A DNA stretch of 64,000 nucleotides from Pseudotamlana agarivorans (GCF_018860245.1 NZ_JAHKPD010000018.1:515206-579205), one strand, 5' to 3'. Positions 40,035 to 49,382 are shown, counted from the stretch's first letter. Notes: a model not told the origin generated them from the sequence alone. Made by a program: numbers and translations.

Positions 40035-41524
40035 TTGTTATCCGTTAGGTCTAAGTAGAGCGATAGGAAAAGAATTTCAGAAATTATTTTTGTTCCAGAA
40101 GGAGAAAAATGCGTGTAATCGTTACCTGCTAGTCTTTGGTCTACCCAATATGGCATAGAGTTTTTACCGCCCATAGCATCGAAAATACTCCAATAAGCCA
40201 CATCGTTTTCGGTCATAACCTCACTTAAGCATTCATTTAGATAGGGCAGCAGGGGATAGGTAACCATTTTGCCGTTTTCGGAAGTTGACATATCACTAGG
40301 GCCAATAAATAGAATATTAGCATCTTTTGTTTTTCGTTTTACCCATTTTACATGGTTTTTCATATAACCAGCGTATTGTTTTACGTGCAGAGAATCTTCA
40401 AAATGAGGGACCGCATTTCCTCCGTATTGAAAAATAACCAATTTAGGATCTAAAGCCTGGTACATTTGATTGAAGGTCGTACTATTACTGCCAGCAAAAA
40501 CAGTTCCTGAAGCGCCTCGCATCGCGACGTTATCTAGATTTATACCACTATCGCCATCTAATGTTAGTCCGTAAAAATCTGGGCTAATTTTACTTTCCAA
40601 TTCAATTTTTAATGCACTGGGTGTTTCAGAAAGATTGATACTATACTTATGGTAATTACCATCGTTTATAAGTTCGTCTGACTGGATAAGGTCACCGTTA
40701 TTAAAAACGTTTATAGTTGTTGGTGTTACCGAATTGCCGTAATGCAATCCTATTTTCGTGAATGTTTTTAAACGTCTATAAGATTGTGAAGGTTTAGTGA
40801 TATAGATAGTTCCTTTTTCAATTTGTAGTGTATCCAATAAGACCTCGTTAATACTATCATAGACAGGAGTAAATCGAGACATCGAGGTGTAAGCCCCATA
40901 TTTTTTATGCTCAAAGCGTTGGGTTCTTCTGTCGAAATAAGCATGACGTGTCCAGTTATCAGACGCTGCGACATCATTACTAATTTGATGGTAAACTTGT
41001 ACTATGGGTACAAAACCGGGGCCATGGCCTCCGTATAATCCTTGTAATCTATTTCTAAGATATGCCGAAATGCGATCGCCTTCCAGTTGTGAGTCACCAT
41101 AATGAATAATACGGCATTGACTTGCGTTCAAACTGCTTCTTAACTTCTCTAAATATTCAGATTTATTTTTAGGGTATTGAATACGTTGAACTTTAGAAGT
41201 ATCTATTTTTCTAAAATCTGGAGGCGGTGGTAATTCTTCAATTTTAGCAATGTCATTTTCTATCGTTTCTATTTCTGTACTTTCAATAATATTTTCCACA
41301 TTAGTTACAATACTATCTAAAACAGTAACTTGTGGCGCTTCAACTTTTTTAGTTTGAAGAAAAGATTCAGATTTAGGATATTTTATAGTAATATCACCTA
41401 TAGAAAAACCTTCCTGAAAAGTACCATTAGGAAGCGGTTTAGATTCTGAAAAAAAAGTTATTCCTAAGAGGATTATTAAAACAATAATCAGGTATAAGGA
41501 AATTTTTAATGGTGTGTATTTCAA
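40031..41524 (-). CDS. Membrane-anchored SGNH/GDSL-like protein
   Basis: A 497-residue protein with an N-terminal helix (about 8-25) that anchors it, a Glu/Pro-rich periplasmic stalk (about 60-125), and an SGNH domain (about 135-490). Block I is HYGDSQLEGD with Ser145, block V is DYTHFSPSGTKI near the C-terminus, and QYGGNAV stands at block III where GxND is expected. It is the first gene of the locus (this gene, then the second SGNH, then MBOAT). Both SGNH proteins have divergent motifs, so one may be a binding rather than a catalytic partner. Confidence 0.8.
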   Translation of the reverse strand: MKYTPLKISLYLIIVLIILLGITFFSESKPLPNGTFQEGFSIGDITIKYPKSESFLQTKKVEAPQVTVLDSIVTNVENIIESTEIETIENDIAKIEELPPPPDFRKIDTSKVQRIQYPKNKSEYLEKLRSSLNASQCRIIHYGDSQLEGDRISAYLRNRLQGLYGGHGPGFVPIVQVYHQISNDVAASDNWTRHAYFDRRTQRFEHKKYGAYTSMSRFTPVYDSINEVLLDTLQIEKGTIYITKPSQSYRRLKTFTKIGLHYGNSVTPTTINVFNNGDLIQSDELINDGNYHKYSINLSETPSALKIELESKISPDFYGLTLDGDSGINLDNVAMRGASGTVFAGSNSTTFNQMYQALDPKLVIFQYGGNAVPHFEDSLHVKQYAGYMKNHVKWVKRKTKDANILFIGPSDMSTSENGKMVTYPLLPYLNECLSEVMTENDVAYWSIFDAMGGKNSMPYWVDQRLAGNDYTHFSPSGTKIISEILFLSLYLDLTDNK

Positions 41525-41769
41525 GTCTGGTTTGGTTAGTTGCTAATTAGGTAGCTAGATCAGGGCATAAAGATACATTTCTTGATTAAAACTATCAACG
41601 GCAAGTATGATAATCCGTGATTTTATTGTTTTTTATGAAATTTATAATCGACTCAATAGAATAATTCATCTGTAAGTAGTGGGTTTTAACAATTTATTGG
41701 GCTTCAAAATATCAGTAAAACGTTACTATTTAGGTAAAACTTCCGCATCTTTGCTTAAAAATTAGCATT

Positions 41770-42441
41770 GTGAATTTTAAAGATAAAGAACTCATCATAT
41801 TTGACTTTGATGGCACACTCATCAATAGTATTCCAGATCTTACCTTAGCGGTAAATAGTATGTTGATACATTATAAGGCTGAACCTTTAACTGTTGAAGA
41901 CGTGACGCCTTTTATTGGCAACGGAGCCATGCCTTTGGTTCAAAGAGCTTTGGGCCGTGCACTACCAAATCAAGACCTTTCTGAAGCTTTTTTAAATGAA
42001 GCTTTTAAAATTTATTTAGCGGCCTACCAAAAGGTAACCTGCAAAGATACTTTTATGTATCCAGGTGTTTTGGAAACCTTAAAATATTTAGATAAAAAGG
42101 GCTATAAGCTTGCTATATGTACAAATAAACCCTTTGGTTTTATCAAACCTATTTTAGATAAATTAGAAATTACACCATACTTTAAGTGTTGGGTTGGTGA
42201 AGATTCTTTACCAGAGAAAAAACCTCATGCTGCACCACTTTTTCATATAGCTGAAGACATGAACACAACCATTCAAAAAAGCATTATGGTTGGTGATTCA
42301 AAAAATGATATTCTGGCAGCACAAAATGCAAACATGGAAAGTATTGGTGTAAGTTATGGTTATAATTACAACGAAAATATTGCAGACTATAAGCCTACAG
42401 TAGTCATAGATCATTTTGCAGAAATTCAAGAATTGTTCTAG
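41770..42441 (+). CDS. HAD-family phosphatase, phosphoglycolate phosphatase-like
   Basis: A 223-residue cytoplasmic hydrolase. HAD motif I is FDFDGTLINS (nucleophile Asp13), motif II CTNKP, motif III the Lys in EKKPHA, and motif IV MVGDSKNDI. The cap helices after motif I are like Gph. It starts with GTG, since the preceding bases give no ATG or TTG in frame. It removes 2-phosphoglycolate formed in DNA repair, or acts on other small phosphate esters. The FAD protein gene begins one base after its stop codon. Confidence 0.85.
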   Translation: MNFKDKELIIFDFDGTLINSIPDLTLAVNSMLIHYKAEPLTVEDVTPFIGNGAMPLVQRALGRALPNQDLSEAFLNEAFKIYLAAYQKVTCKDTFMYPGVLETLKYLDKKGYKLAICTNKPFGFIKPILDKLEITPYFKCWVGEDSLPEKKPHAAPLFHIAEDMNTTIQKSIMVGDSKNDILAAQNANMESIGVSYGYNYNENIADYKPTVVIDHFAEIQELF

Positions 42442-42442
42442 A

Positions 42443-43873
42443 ATGAATAAAATTTACAATGTTGGTATCATAGGGGCGGGTGTTTCGGGTGTTGTAACTG
42501 CGTTACAATTGGCGAAGCATGGCATTGATTCGGTATTGTTCGAACAGGGGAAAAGTGTTGTTAGCGGTCCTCCCTTTTGTCATTTACATGCTGGAGGTAA
42601 TTTGTATCCAGACATCTCTGAATCACAATGTAAATTGCTTATGAAACAATCCATAGAGATGGCACGTTTGTTTCCAGAATCTATTGATGAAAGACCAACA
42701 TTTATAAGTGTTCCTAAAACTGAAAAATATGAGTTTAATAAACTAGAGGAACGGCTTGACGTATTAGTGCAATATTATAGAGATTTAATAGTCGAAGACC
42801 CAGCGAACAAAATTCTCGGAGCACCAGAAGATTACTATAAAATTTATACCGAATCAGATTTAAAGGTTTTAGCACAAAGGCCTTCTAAAAAACAACCAAA
42901 GTCTCCTGATGAATGGATGACTAACGCTATTAAATTAATAGATTATAACAAGCTGAAAATGCCAGTAGTTCTAGTACAGGAATACGGATGGAATCTTTTT
43001 AGACTTGGAGCTCAAGCACAATTGGCTTTAAATAACACCCCTTTTTGTGATTTAAAAACAAGTACTAATGTTACTAAAATTAAAGATGTTAGAACGGAAA
43101 ATTTAGATTATAACTGGGAAGTAAGCACGAAAAACGGTATTTATAAAGTTAATTATCTCGTGAATTCAAGTGGCTTTAAAGCAGGTGAGTTTGATGAGTT
43201 ATTACATTTAAATAACGCGCGTTTAATTGAATTTAAGGCCGCTTATGTTTCAAAATGGCAACCAATAACTGGATTAATTCCAGAGCTTATTTTTCATGGA
43301 GAACGTGGTACACCTCGTGGCATGGTACAATTAACGCCATATTGCGATGATTATTATCAAATTCATGGCATGACAAACGAGATTACATTGTTTGTAAACG
43401 GTTTGGTAAAGTCTAATACCAATGAACCACAACCAGAGTTTGAAGCGGGTATTAAGCAAAAATTAACACGTGGTTGGGATTATGAAGAGGTAAAAACACG
43501 CACAGAAAAAGCCATTACTTCGGTGACCAAATTTGTTCCAACTTTTAAATCGGCTAGCGTTGGTGGGCCACCATTATTTGGTGCTCAACAAATCCCTGGA
43601 GACGACCCGAGTTTAAGAATAGGGGAGGTTCGTTTCCCGTGTAAAACTTATGCGCGTAGTGAAATCGTAAAGGCTTCTTCAGCTTTAACCGTGGCTAATC
43701 AGGTTTTAAATAAAATACAAGAAATAGGTATAATGCCCACAATAAAGGATTCAGGACGACAGAATCCAATTTTAGAAAGTATCTCTAAAGATGAGATTGA
43801 TGTTCTAGCCGAAGCACTTGCTGTACAACGCGGTTACCCAAAGGCTTTATCACGATTGTTAATCGAACGGTAA
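42443..43873 (+). CDS. FAD-dependent oxidoreductase
   Basis: A 476-residue protein from the ATG at 42443 (a longer frame beginning at 42416 would overlap the HAD gene, so this start is chosen). The dinucleotide motif GIIGAGVSGVVTALQLAKHG lies at residues 8-27, followed by SVLFEQGKSVVSGPPFCHLHAGGNLYPD. Near the C-terminus, TVANQVLNKIQE is the second FAD-binding region. It resembles the DAO/GlpD group, but the substrate is not clear. It is coupled to the HAD gene. Confidence 0.75.
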   Translation: MNKIYNVGIIGAGVSGVVTALQLAKHGIDSVLFEQGKSVVSGPPFCHLHAGGNLYPDISESQCKLLMKQSIEMARLFPESIDERPTFISVPKTEKYEFNKLEERLDVLVQYYRDLIVEDPANKILGAPEDYYKIYTESDLKVLAQRPSKKQPKSPDEWMTNAIKLIDYNKLKMPVVLVQEYGWNLFRLGAQAQLALNNTPFCDLKTSTNVTKIKDVRTENLDYNWEVSTKNGIYKVNYLVNSSGFKAGEFDELLHLNNARLIEFKAAYVSKWQPITGLIPELIFHGERGTPRGMVQLTPYCDDYYQIHGMTNEITLFVNGLVKSNTNEPQPEFEAGIKQKLTRGWDYEEVKTRTEKAITSVTKFVPTFKSASVGGPPLFGAQQIPGDDPSLRIGEVRFPCKTYARSEIVKASSALTVANQVLNKIQEIGIMPTIKDSGRQNPILESISKDEIDVLAEALAVQRGYPKALSRLLIER

Positions 43874-43897
43874 ATAGGATTAGTTTGTAGGGACTGT

Positions 43898-43932
43898 TCG
43901 TAAACCGATTAAACCGTTAAACGCATAAACAG
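43898..43932. repeat. Degenerate TTAAAC repeats downstream of the FAD oxidoreductase
   Basis: The words GTAAACCGA, TTAAACCG, TTAAACG and ATAAACAG follow each other. They resemble the reverse strand of the degenerate cluster at 5475-5515. No stem of note is formed. Confidence 0.35.
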
Positions 43933-43937
43933 AAAAA

Positions 43938-44148
43938 TTAAAAAGCCTCCCCAATTCTAAAGTAAACACCCCAATCGTCTTTTCCAACAGCCGCATCTAA
44001 ACCAATATTAAATTTTACTTTTTTGAAGGCTGCATAGCGATAACCTATATCAGCACCAGGATAGGCTTTCCAGTTGATGGGTTTGTTGGGCGAACGCGCT
44101 TGTCATGAAAAGTGTGCTAAGTAGAAGGGTAAGAGTGTGTTTTTTCAT
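43938..44148 (-). pseudogene. Remnant of an outer-membrane protein gene: signal peptide fused out of frame to the C-terminus
   Basis: On the minus strand an ATG at 44148 begins a perfect signal peptide (MKKHTLTLLLSTLFMTSAFA, followed by Q). After it the frame shifts, and a TGA comes after 32 codons. In the second frame, from about 44095, PINWKAYPGADIGYRYAAFK runs on through VKFNIGLDAAVGKDDWGVYF and RIGEAF to a stop at 43938, typical of the last strands of a BamA/TamA-like barrel (terminal Phe). So an internal deletion of about a whole mature protein has joined the ends. It lies downstream of the sulfatase gene. Confidence 0.75.
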
Positions 44149-44229
44149 TTGTAAAAGGTACCATTCAAATTTTAATTGAGTCTAAAATTCTCAGAGCTAT
44201 ACATATTAGACCCCGAGAAATAATGTTTT

Positions 44230-46920
44230 TTACTCTTTTAAAATTTTTATAGTTTCAAACTTACCTTTATTAGAGAATTTAATCAGGTACAATCCTTGAT
44301 TAAATTGACTTAAATCAATAGTCGTTATACCATTGTTAAACGTGCCAGAAAGTAATACCCGTCCTGATAAGTTATAAATAAGATACTCAGTAGGAGTAGT
44401 GGTGTTTGTTTTTATATTTATAATATCTTTTGTAGGATTGGGAGTGACACTAAACTGGCTGTTATTCTTAGTGTGTTCTGGTTTAATTGATAGTGTGGCA
44501 TCATAGCCATAGATTTCAACTTCCGCTAAGGTAAGTGCTGTGGATTCTAAATTCTGTGTGATTCGAACTTGATTCCCAACAACATGCCCTACATTAATGG
44601 TAATAAAAGGATTTGGCATGCTAGTAATGGTTTGTGTGTATACAACAGCTCCATCTCTATTTAAAACTTCCACAGTAAAATTACTTAATCGATCCATATT
44701 ACTATCCGTACGGTTAAATATTTTTATATCGTCAATAGCTGCTTCGTTATCTAAACTAACCTTCCACCACGTACCCGATGATACTACATCAGTATGGCTT
44801 ACCGAATTATTGTTAAACACACCATCTGTAGTGCCATCGATAGCTCGAGATGCTGGAGCATTATACGCTGTTGTAGATTGAGATGCTGTTCCGCTTAAAG
44901 CAAGATTAGAAATAGGAGACAAAGGGAAGGATAACGTTACATCCGATGCTACCTCAATGTTCTGTTCAATACTTGTATATCCCGCTTTGGTAATGCTTAT
45001 ATTATAGATGTCTTGAGGGAGTTGAAAAGATGAAATACCATGTTCTGAAGTTATTGAGTTATATGCATTATTTAAAACAATACTAGCCCCTTCGATATTT
45101 TCTCCACTATTTTTATCAGTAACTTGTAGTTTTAAATTATTAGATACGCCTGATACAACCACTTCTGCAATTGTTAGCACTCCTGTTTGTCGTAGAGCAA
45201 TTCTAATAAATCTACCCATAACACCATTCGGGCTAACATTAATGACAGCCTTATCATTACCAGCGCCATTTCTAGTGTATACCGCATTTCTTTCGTTATC
45301 TAAAACTTGTACGGCATAGGTTGAAAAATTCGAAATACAACAAGCGTCGCTTCGGTTTGTAATACCTATGGTGTTAATTATTTTTTCAGAACCAAGGTCT
45401 ACTTCCCACCATGGTTCATCTTCTTCGTTAGTTTCTATAACAGAACCATCAGCAATGGCACCGCTAAAATTTCCGTCTATCGCTTTTTGTGGACCATTTC
45501 CATTTGCTATGGATGATTGACTAACCGTTCCTGTTGAAGCCAAGTTATATGTTATTTCAATAGGTTCTACATAGGTAGAGAGGCAGTTTGGGTCCGGCTC
45601 AGTAGGAAGTTCAGCATACCAATCGGTTACCATTTTAAATAATTTATCTGCAATTTCTGGATATTGAGCAGACAAATCATCAGCAGAGTCTTCAAACTCA
45701 CCAGTTTCCATATTGTGTAGTTCCAATTGTGTACCATCAAAATTGGATACCAACTTCCATTTTCCATCACGCACGGCCAAACGAGGCCAGTTGTCGGGCG
45801 AACTAGCCCCAGTATGTAACCAAAATACAGGTCGTGTTCTGTCTGCTGTTGCACCTTTAAAAGCTGATAACATGCTTTCTCCATCACTTAATGCGGAGCT
45901 AGGTACCGTTACCCCAGCAGCTTCACAAAAAGTAGGTAATAAGTCAACGGCTGTAATCACAGAAGTGTTATTGATAACGCCTTGAGGCGTGTGGTCTGGC
46001 CATCTAACAATGAAAGGAACACGAATACCTCCTTCGTATAAACTACGTTTTCGGCCTCGATATCCTCCAGTTTCTCCAATACTATAAAAGGATCCCCATT
46101 TGTTTTCTTCACCAACGGCGTCACTTGTGCCTTCTGGTCCGTTATCAGTAGAAAACACAACAATAGTATTATCTGAAATTCCTGCATCATCAAGTGCTTG
46201 AAGTACTTTACCAACTTTTAGGTCACCGTCGCTTATTACTGCACCATAAATTTTTCGTTGGGCATCTGTTTCGCCATTCCATAGATCCATGGCTTCACTT
46301 GACGGTGAATGTGCTGTATGACTTTCGTGGAGCCAAACATCTAAGTAAAAAGGACGACTTTTGTTTCGATTAATAAAAGCCACAGCGCTATCAGCCACAA
46401 CATGCTTACTTATTCCAGGCGTGTTACTTGCATGATAAGCAGCAGCTTCATCATAACCATAGTCATATACACTAGGGTTATCTGGTTTTTCTCCCATGTG
46501 CCATTTTCCATAATGAGCCGTTTGGTATCCCGCTGCTTGTAAAAAACGTGCCGTTGTAGGCGCATTAGGATCCAGCCAATCTGGTTGTTCTGGTCCAGGT
46601 CTTGTAGCGTAAAAAACGCTATTGATACCGTAACGTGCAGGGTATCGTCCAGTTATAGCAGCAACTCGACTCGGGGAGCATACTGGATTTAATACATTGA
46701 ATTGATGAAAATCAATGCCTTCACTAGCTAATTTATCAATGTTTGGAGTTTGCATCCAATCACTACCATGACAGGATAAGTCTCCCCAACCCCAATCATC
46801 AGCATATATAAATATGATGTTGGGCTTAGTGTTTGATTGTGCGTTACTACTTGTATATCCCAAGCAAAGACTTAGATAAAATACTATTAAAGGAACTTGC
46901 TTCAATTTAAGTGATCTCAT
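44230..46920 (-). CDS. Type I sulfatase with two F5/8-type C domains and a T9SS sorting tail
   Basis: An 896-residue protein. Signal peptide (about 1-27), sulfatase domain (about 32-445) with metal ligands Asp41 and Asp42 (YADDWGWGD), and Cys81 in CSPSRVAAITGR, which is converted to formylglycine. Then come a discoidin-like domain (about 455-575), a carboxypeptidase-regulatory-like segment (about 580-660), a second discoidin-like domain (about 662-805), and a Por-secretion tail (about 820-896, TPNPTKDIINIK and FNQGLYLIKFSN). It should be secreted to the surface or medium and cut sulfate esters from polysaccharide, probably of algal origin. Which ester position is cut cannot be told. Confidence 0.9.
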   Translation of the reverse strand: MRSLKLKQVPLIVFYLSLCLGYTSSNAQSNTKPNIIFIYADDWGWGDLSCHGSDWMQTPNIDKLASEGIDFHQFNVLNPVCSPSRVAAITGRYPARYGINSVFYATRPGPEQPDWLDPNAPTTARFLQAAGYQTAHYGKWHMGEKPDNPSVYDYGYDEAAAYHASNTPGISKHVVADSAVAFINRNKSRPFYLDVWLHESHTAHSPSSEAMDLWNGETDAQRKIYGAVISDGDLKVGKVLQALDDAGISDNTIVVFSTDNGPEGTSDAVGEENKWGSFYSIGETGGYRGRKRSLYEGGIRVPFIVRWPDHTPQGVINNTSVITAVDLLPTFCEAAGVTVPSSALSDGESMLSAFKGATADRTRPVFWLHTGASSPDNWPRLAVRDGKWKLVSNFDGTQLELHNMETGEFEDSADDLSAQYPEIADKLFKMVTDWYAELPTEPDPNCLSTYVEPIEITYNLASTGTVSQSSIANGNGPQKAIDGNFSGAIADGSVIETNEEDEPWWEVDLGSEKIINTIGITNRSDACCISNFSTYAVQVLDNERNAVYTRNGAGNDKAVINVSPNGVMGRFIRIALRQTGVLTIAEVVVSGVSNNLKLQVTDKNSGENIEGASIVLNNAYNSITSEHGISSFQLPQDIYNISITKAGYTSIEQNIEVASDVTLSFPLSPISNLALSGTASQSTTAYNAPASRAIDGTTDGVFNNNSVSHTDVVSSGTWWKVSLDNEAAIDDIKIFNRTDSNMDRLSNFTVEVLNRDGAVVYTQTITSMPNPFITINVGHVVGNQVRITQNLESTALTLAEVEIYGYDATLSIKPEHTKNNSQFSVTPNPTKDIINIKTNTTTPTEYLIYNLSGRVLLSGTFNNGITTIDLSQFNQGLYLIKFSNKGKFETIKILKE

Positions 46921-46929
46921 AATTTTGGC

Positions 46930-48966
46930 TTATTCTTTTATGATTTTTTGAGTAGCACTAGTAGAACCATTAGATACTTTAATAAAATAAAAGCCTTGAT
47001 TAAATTGACTTAAATTTATTGCAGTAGCCCCATTTTTAATTGCCCCTGTAAGTAATAATTGTCCAGTGGCATCAAAAATGTGGTAAGTAGAATCTTCAGT
47101 AGTTTTTAATTTTACATTCAGGATGTCTTTTACTGGATTTGGGCTGATGCTTAATAATGAATTGTCTTTAATTAAATCAGAATTTGTAGATAATGTATTG
47201 GCGGTACCATATACTTCAACTTCAGCTAAAGTTAGAGCTGTTCCTGTTTTATTCTGTAAGACCCTTACTTTGTTTCCAACTACATTACCCGTAGGTATAG
47301 TAACTGACGGGTTTGGTGTGCTTGTAATGGTTTTGGTAAAAATAATTTGATCATTACTATTTAAAACTTCAACAGTGAAATTATTTAATCTATCCATATA
47401 AGCAGCGTCGGTACGGTTGTATACAGTGATTTCATCAATATCGTACGTATTGTCAAGTGTTACCATCCACCATTCATCTGTAGCTTTTCCAGTGTGAGAA
47501 ACGGAAGCATCATCGTAAGCACCGTTCGTGTTATTATCGTTAGCTCTTGATGCCACTCCAGCATAAGCTGTTGTAGATTGTGTAGCTGTACCTAAAGGAG
47601 CTACGTTTGCTCTAGTATTATTTCCAGAAGACGAAGGCGTTAGTTTAATAACGGTGTCTACAGCATCCCATGAATCACTAGCGTTTAATGTGATACTTAT
47701 TTCGTTTGCAGTCTGAGAAAAGGTACAAGATTTACCAGAACGTAAGTTAACTGCAGCCGTGTAAACGCGGCCATCGGCAGGTGTATCAATGGTTAGCGTA
47801 GTTCCAGAAGGAGCGTTTAACACATGCAGATATTCATGGTTATTAACAGCAGATCGTGTAGCAACTCCCCAAGTCAAATTTTGGATACGTGCACCTTCCG
47901 CTGTTGGCCACGAATCACTTGGGACTGTACCTTTAATAGACTCAGCTACTTCGTCAATCAAGACGCCTAAGTCTGTCATACCCTTTAGTACACCATTATT
48001 CCAAGAAATAGTAGAGGTAGGGTATGGTCCTATTGCCCATGCTACGCCACCACCTTCTTCGTTAACTCCCGCTTCTAATACCGTGTACTTATACATTTCC
48101 TCGCTTGTATAACGAAGTGATCCTGGTTGAGCAAACCAAGCGCGGTCTGAAACAAAAGAAATCGATCTATCAAAGGCAGGCCAGGTATCTACATCATCTG
48201 GGTCAGCATTAGGATAACCTTCACCTTCAAAATTAGTGGTAACTGACATGATTTCAACGGCACCAAAATCTGCACTCACCCCAGCGTAAGTATTTGCGAT
48301 TATTGCAGCATCGGGCATTATAGCTCTAACGGTTTCTCCAATACGCTGCGTATCTGTACACCCATAGTACAATCCTTTGTCAAACCAGAATCCTTTAATT
48401 TGTGACTTATAACGATTTGTCAATTCTGCAATCATCTCATTAAGATAATCGTTGTAGGTTTTGGTGTATGTGCTTCTATTAATATAACCAACTGCAGTTT
48501 GTTGTGCTGGAGAAAAATTATGCGCTTCTGAGGGTTGAGCATAGAGATAGACATCAATACCTTTTGGATCACAGGCATCTAATACTTCCTGTATCACATC
48601 ACGCTTAGAGCTATGACTTTCTCCTAGCCAAGTATCAATTACATTACTTGGGTATAATGGATATTGCCAACAATGCCAAGCCGTGAAGATAAGATACTCT
48701 GGACTCATGGCATCAATGTCGTCTACAAAACCTTGTACGTCAAAATTATCAGCTACCTCATCTACGTTTAATGGAATAGAACCATCTGGGTTTTGGGTTA
48801 TCGAACAGCCGTACTGGTCTGCTGCCGTACCGCCAAAGCCATAATGGACGAATATGCCATAGCTTTTCTGACCATACATTTTAATGTTGCTTGTAGTTTG
48901 TGCATTTACTCCAGTCATTAAACTGAAAAAACACATTGAAATAAATAGTAGGTTAAGATTTTTCAT
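46930..48966 (-). CDS. GH29-like alpha-L-fucosidase with F5/8-type C domain and T9SS sorting tail
   Basis: A 678-residue protein with a signal peptide (about 1-22). The catalytic domain shows GIFVHYGFGG (37-46), YLIFTAWHCWQYPLYPS (91-107) and GFWFDKGL, with Asp196 in the place of the GH29 nucleophile. A discoidin-like domain (about 455-590) and a type IX tail (about 605-678) follow. It is 9 bases from the sulfatase gene. GH29 enzymes remove alpha-L-fucose, so the pair would attack sulfated fucans. Divergence around the active site means that another sugar is possible. Confidence 0.78.
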   Translation of the reverse strand: MKNLNLLFISMCFFSLMTGVNAQTTSNIKMYGQKSYGIFVHYGFGGTAADQYGCSITQNPDGSIPLNVDEVADNFDVQGFVDDIDAMSPEYLIFTAWHCWQYPLYPSNVIDTWLGESHSSKRDVIQEVLDACDPKGIDVYLYAQPSEAHNFSPAQQTAVGYINRSTYTKTYNDYLNEMIAELTNRYKSQIKGFWFDKGLYYGCTDTQRIGETVRAIMPDAAIIANTYAGVSADFGAVEIMSVTTNFEGEGYPNADPDDVDTWPAFDRSISFVSDRAWFAQPGSLRYTSEEMYKYTVLEAGVNEEGGGVAWAIGPYPTSTISWNNGVLKGMTDLGVLIDEVAESIKGTVPSDSWPTAEGARIQNLTWGVATRSAVNNHEYLHVLNAPSGTTLTIDTPADGRVYTAAVNLRSGKSCTFSQTANEISITLNASDSWDAVDTVIKLTPSSSGNNTRANVAPLGTATQSTTAYAGVASRANDNNTNGAYDDASVSHTGKATDEWWMVTLDNTYDIDEITVYNRTDAAYMDRLNNFTVEVLNSNDQIIFTKTITSTPNPSVTIPTGNVVGNKVRVLQNKTGTALTLAEVEVYGTANTLSTNSDLIKDNSLLSISPNPVKDILNVKLKTTEDSTYHIFDATGQLLLTGAIKNGATAINLSQFNQGFYFIKVSNGSTSATQKIIKE

Positions 48967-49275
48967 ATGTATATCAATAAGTAGGAAGGCAGTATTAAAT
49001 TATTTTTTGATGTCGTTGTTTGAATTTTATAAATGATTAAGATTAATAATACGTTTTTAAACATGCCCTTTTAATAATTGTCTTTTATAGTTTTGATTAT
49101 TAGTTTACAAGGAGCCAAATTTAATTTAAAAAATATCACATGGTGATTTTGTGAGTAAAAACTTATAATGAATTACGAAAACTTTCGTATAGGTAATTTT
49201 TACTTTTTATTTATAACATTGACAGTATCACAACTCTAGTTATAACAGATATTTATTTATTAAATAAACGGATTA
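48967..49275. other. AT-rich interval between the fucosidase and dnaK
   Basis: Together with the dnaK promoter region this gap spans 438 bases. This part is AT-rich and divergently placed; it must hold the fucosidase-sulfatase promoter, but no clear TTTG/TAnnTTTG pair was found. No SusC or SusD gene is present here. Confidence 0.4.
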
Positions 49276-49315
49276 TGACAGCTTGTCAGTAAATGTTGAA
49301 TGGCATAAAGATTGA
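49276..49315 (+). promoter_or_regulatory. Possible sigma-54-like promoter with an upstream palindrome for dnaK
   Basis: TGACA-GCT-TGTCA (49276-49288) is a 5-bp-arm palindrome. After a 12-base gap, TGGCA (49301-49305) and TTGA (49312-49315) have the GG-N10-GA spacing of a sigma-54 -24/-12 pair, except that the -12 C is A. The ATG lies 90 bases further. This could be the dnaK promoter with an activator or repressor site, but the mismatch lowers the confidence. Confidence 0.35.
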
Positions 49316-49349
49316 CTTATACAACTCGAAATTAAAAATGAACACAACG

Positions 49350-49382
49350 TTTTCGTGACCCCGATAGCTATCGGGACGAAAA
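49350..49382. repeat. Palindromic hairpin in the dnaK 5' region
   Basis: CCCGATAGCTATCGGG (49360-49375) is a perfect 16-base palindrome, flanked by TTTTCGT and ACGAAAA, so the full hairpin has two bulged bases on the left. It lies 22 bases before the dnaK ATG. As I recall, similar CGATAGCTATCGG words are common between genes in flavobacteria. Confidence 0.7.

Noticed and set aside
42416-42442. Upstream start of the FAD oxidoreductase within the HAD gene
   Set aside because: It would overlap the HAD coding region. The ATG at 42443, one base after the HAD stop codon, sits just before the Rossmann motif.
45627-46214. Overlapping frames on both strands inside the sulfatase gene
   Set aside because: The sulfatase frame is continuous with catalytic motifs and domains; the others are shadows.
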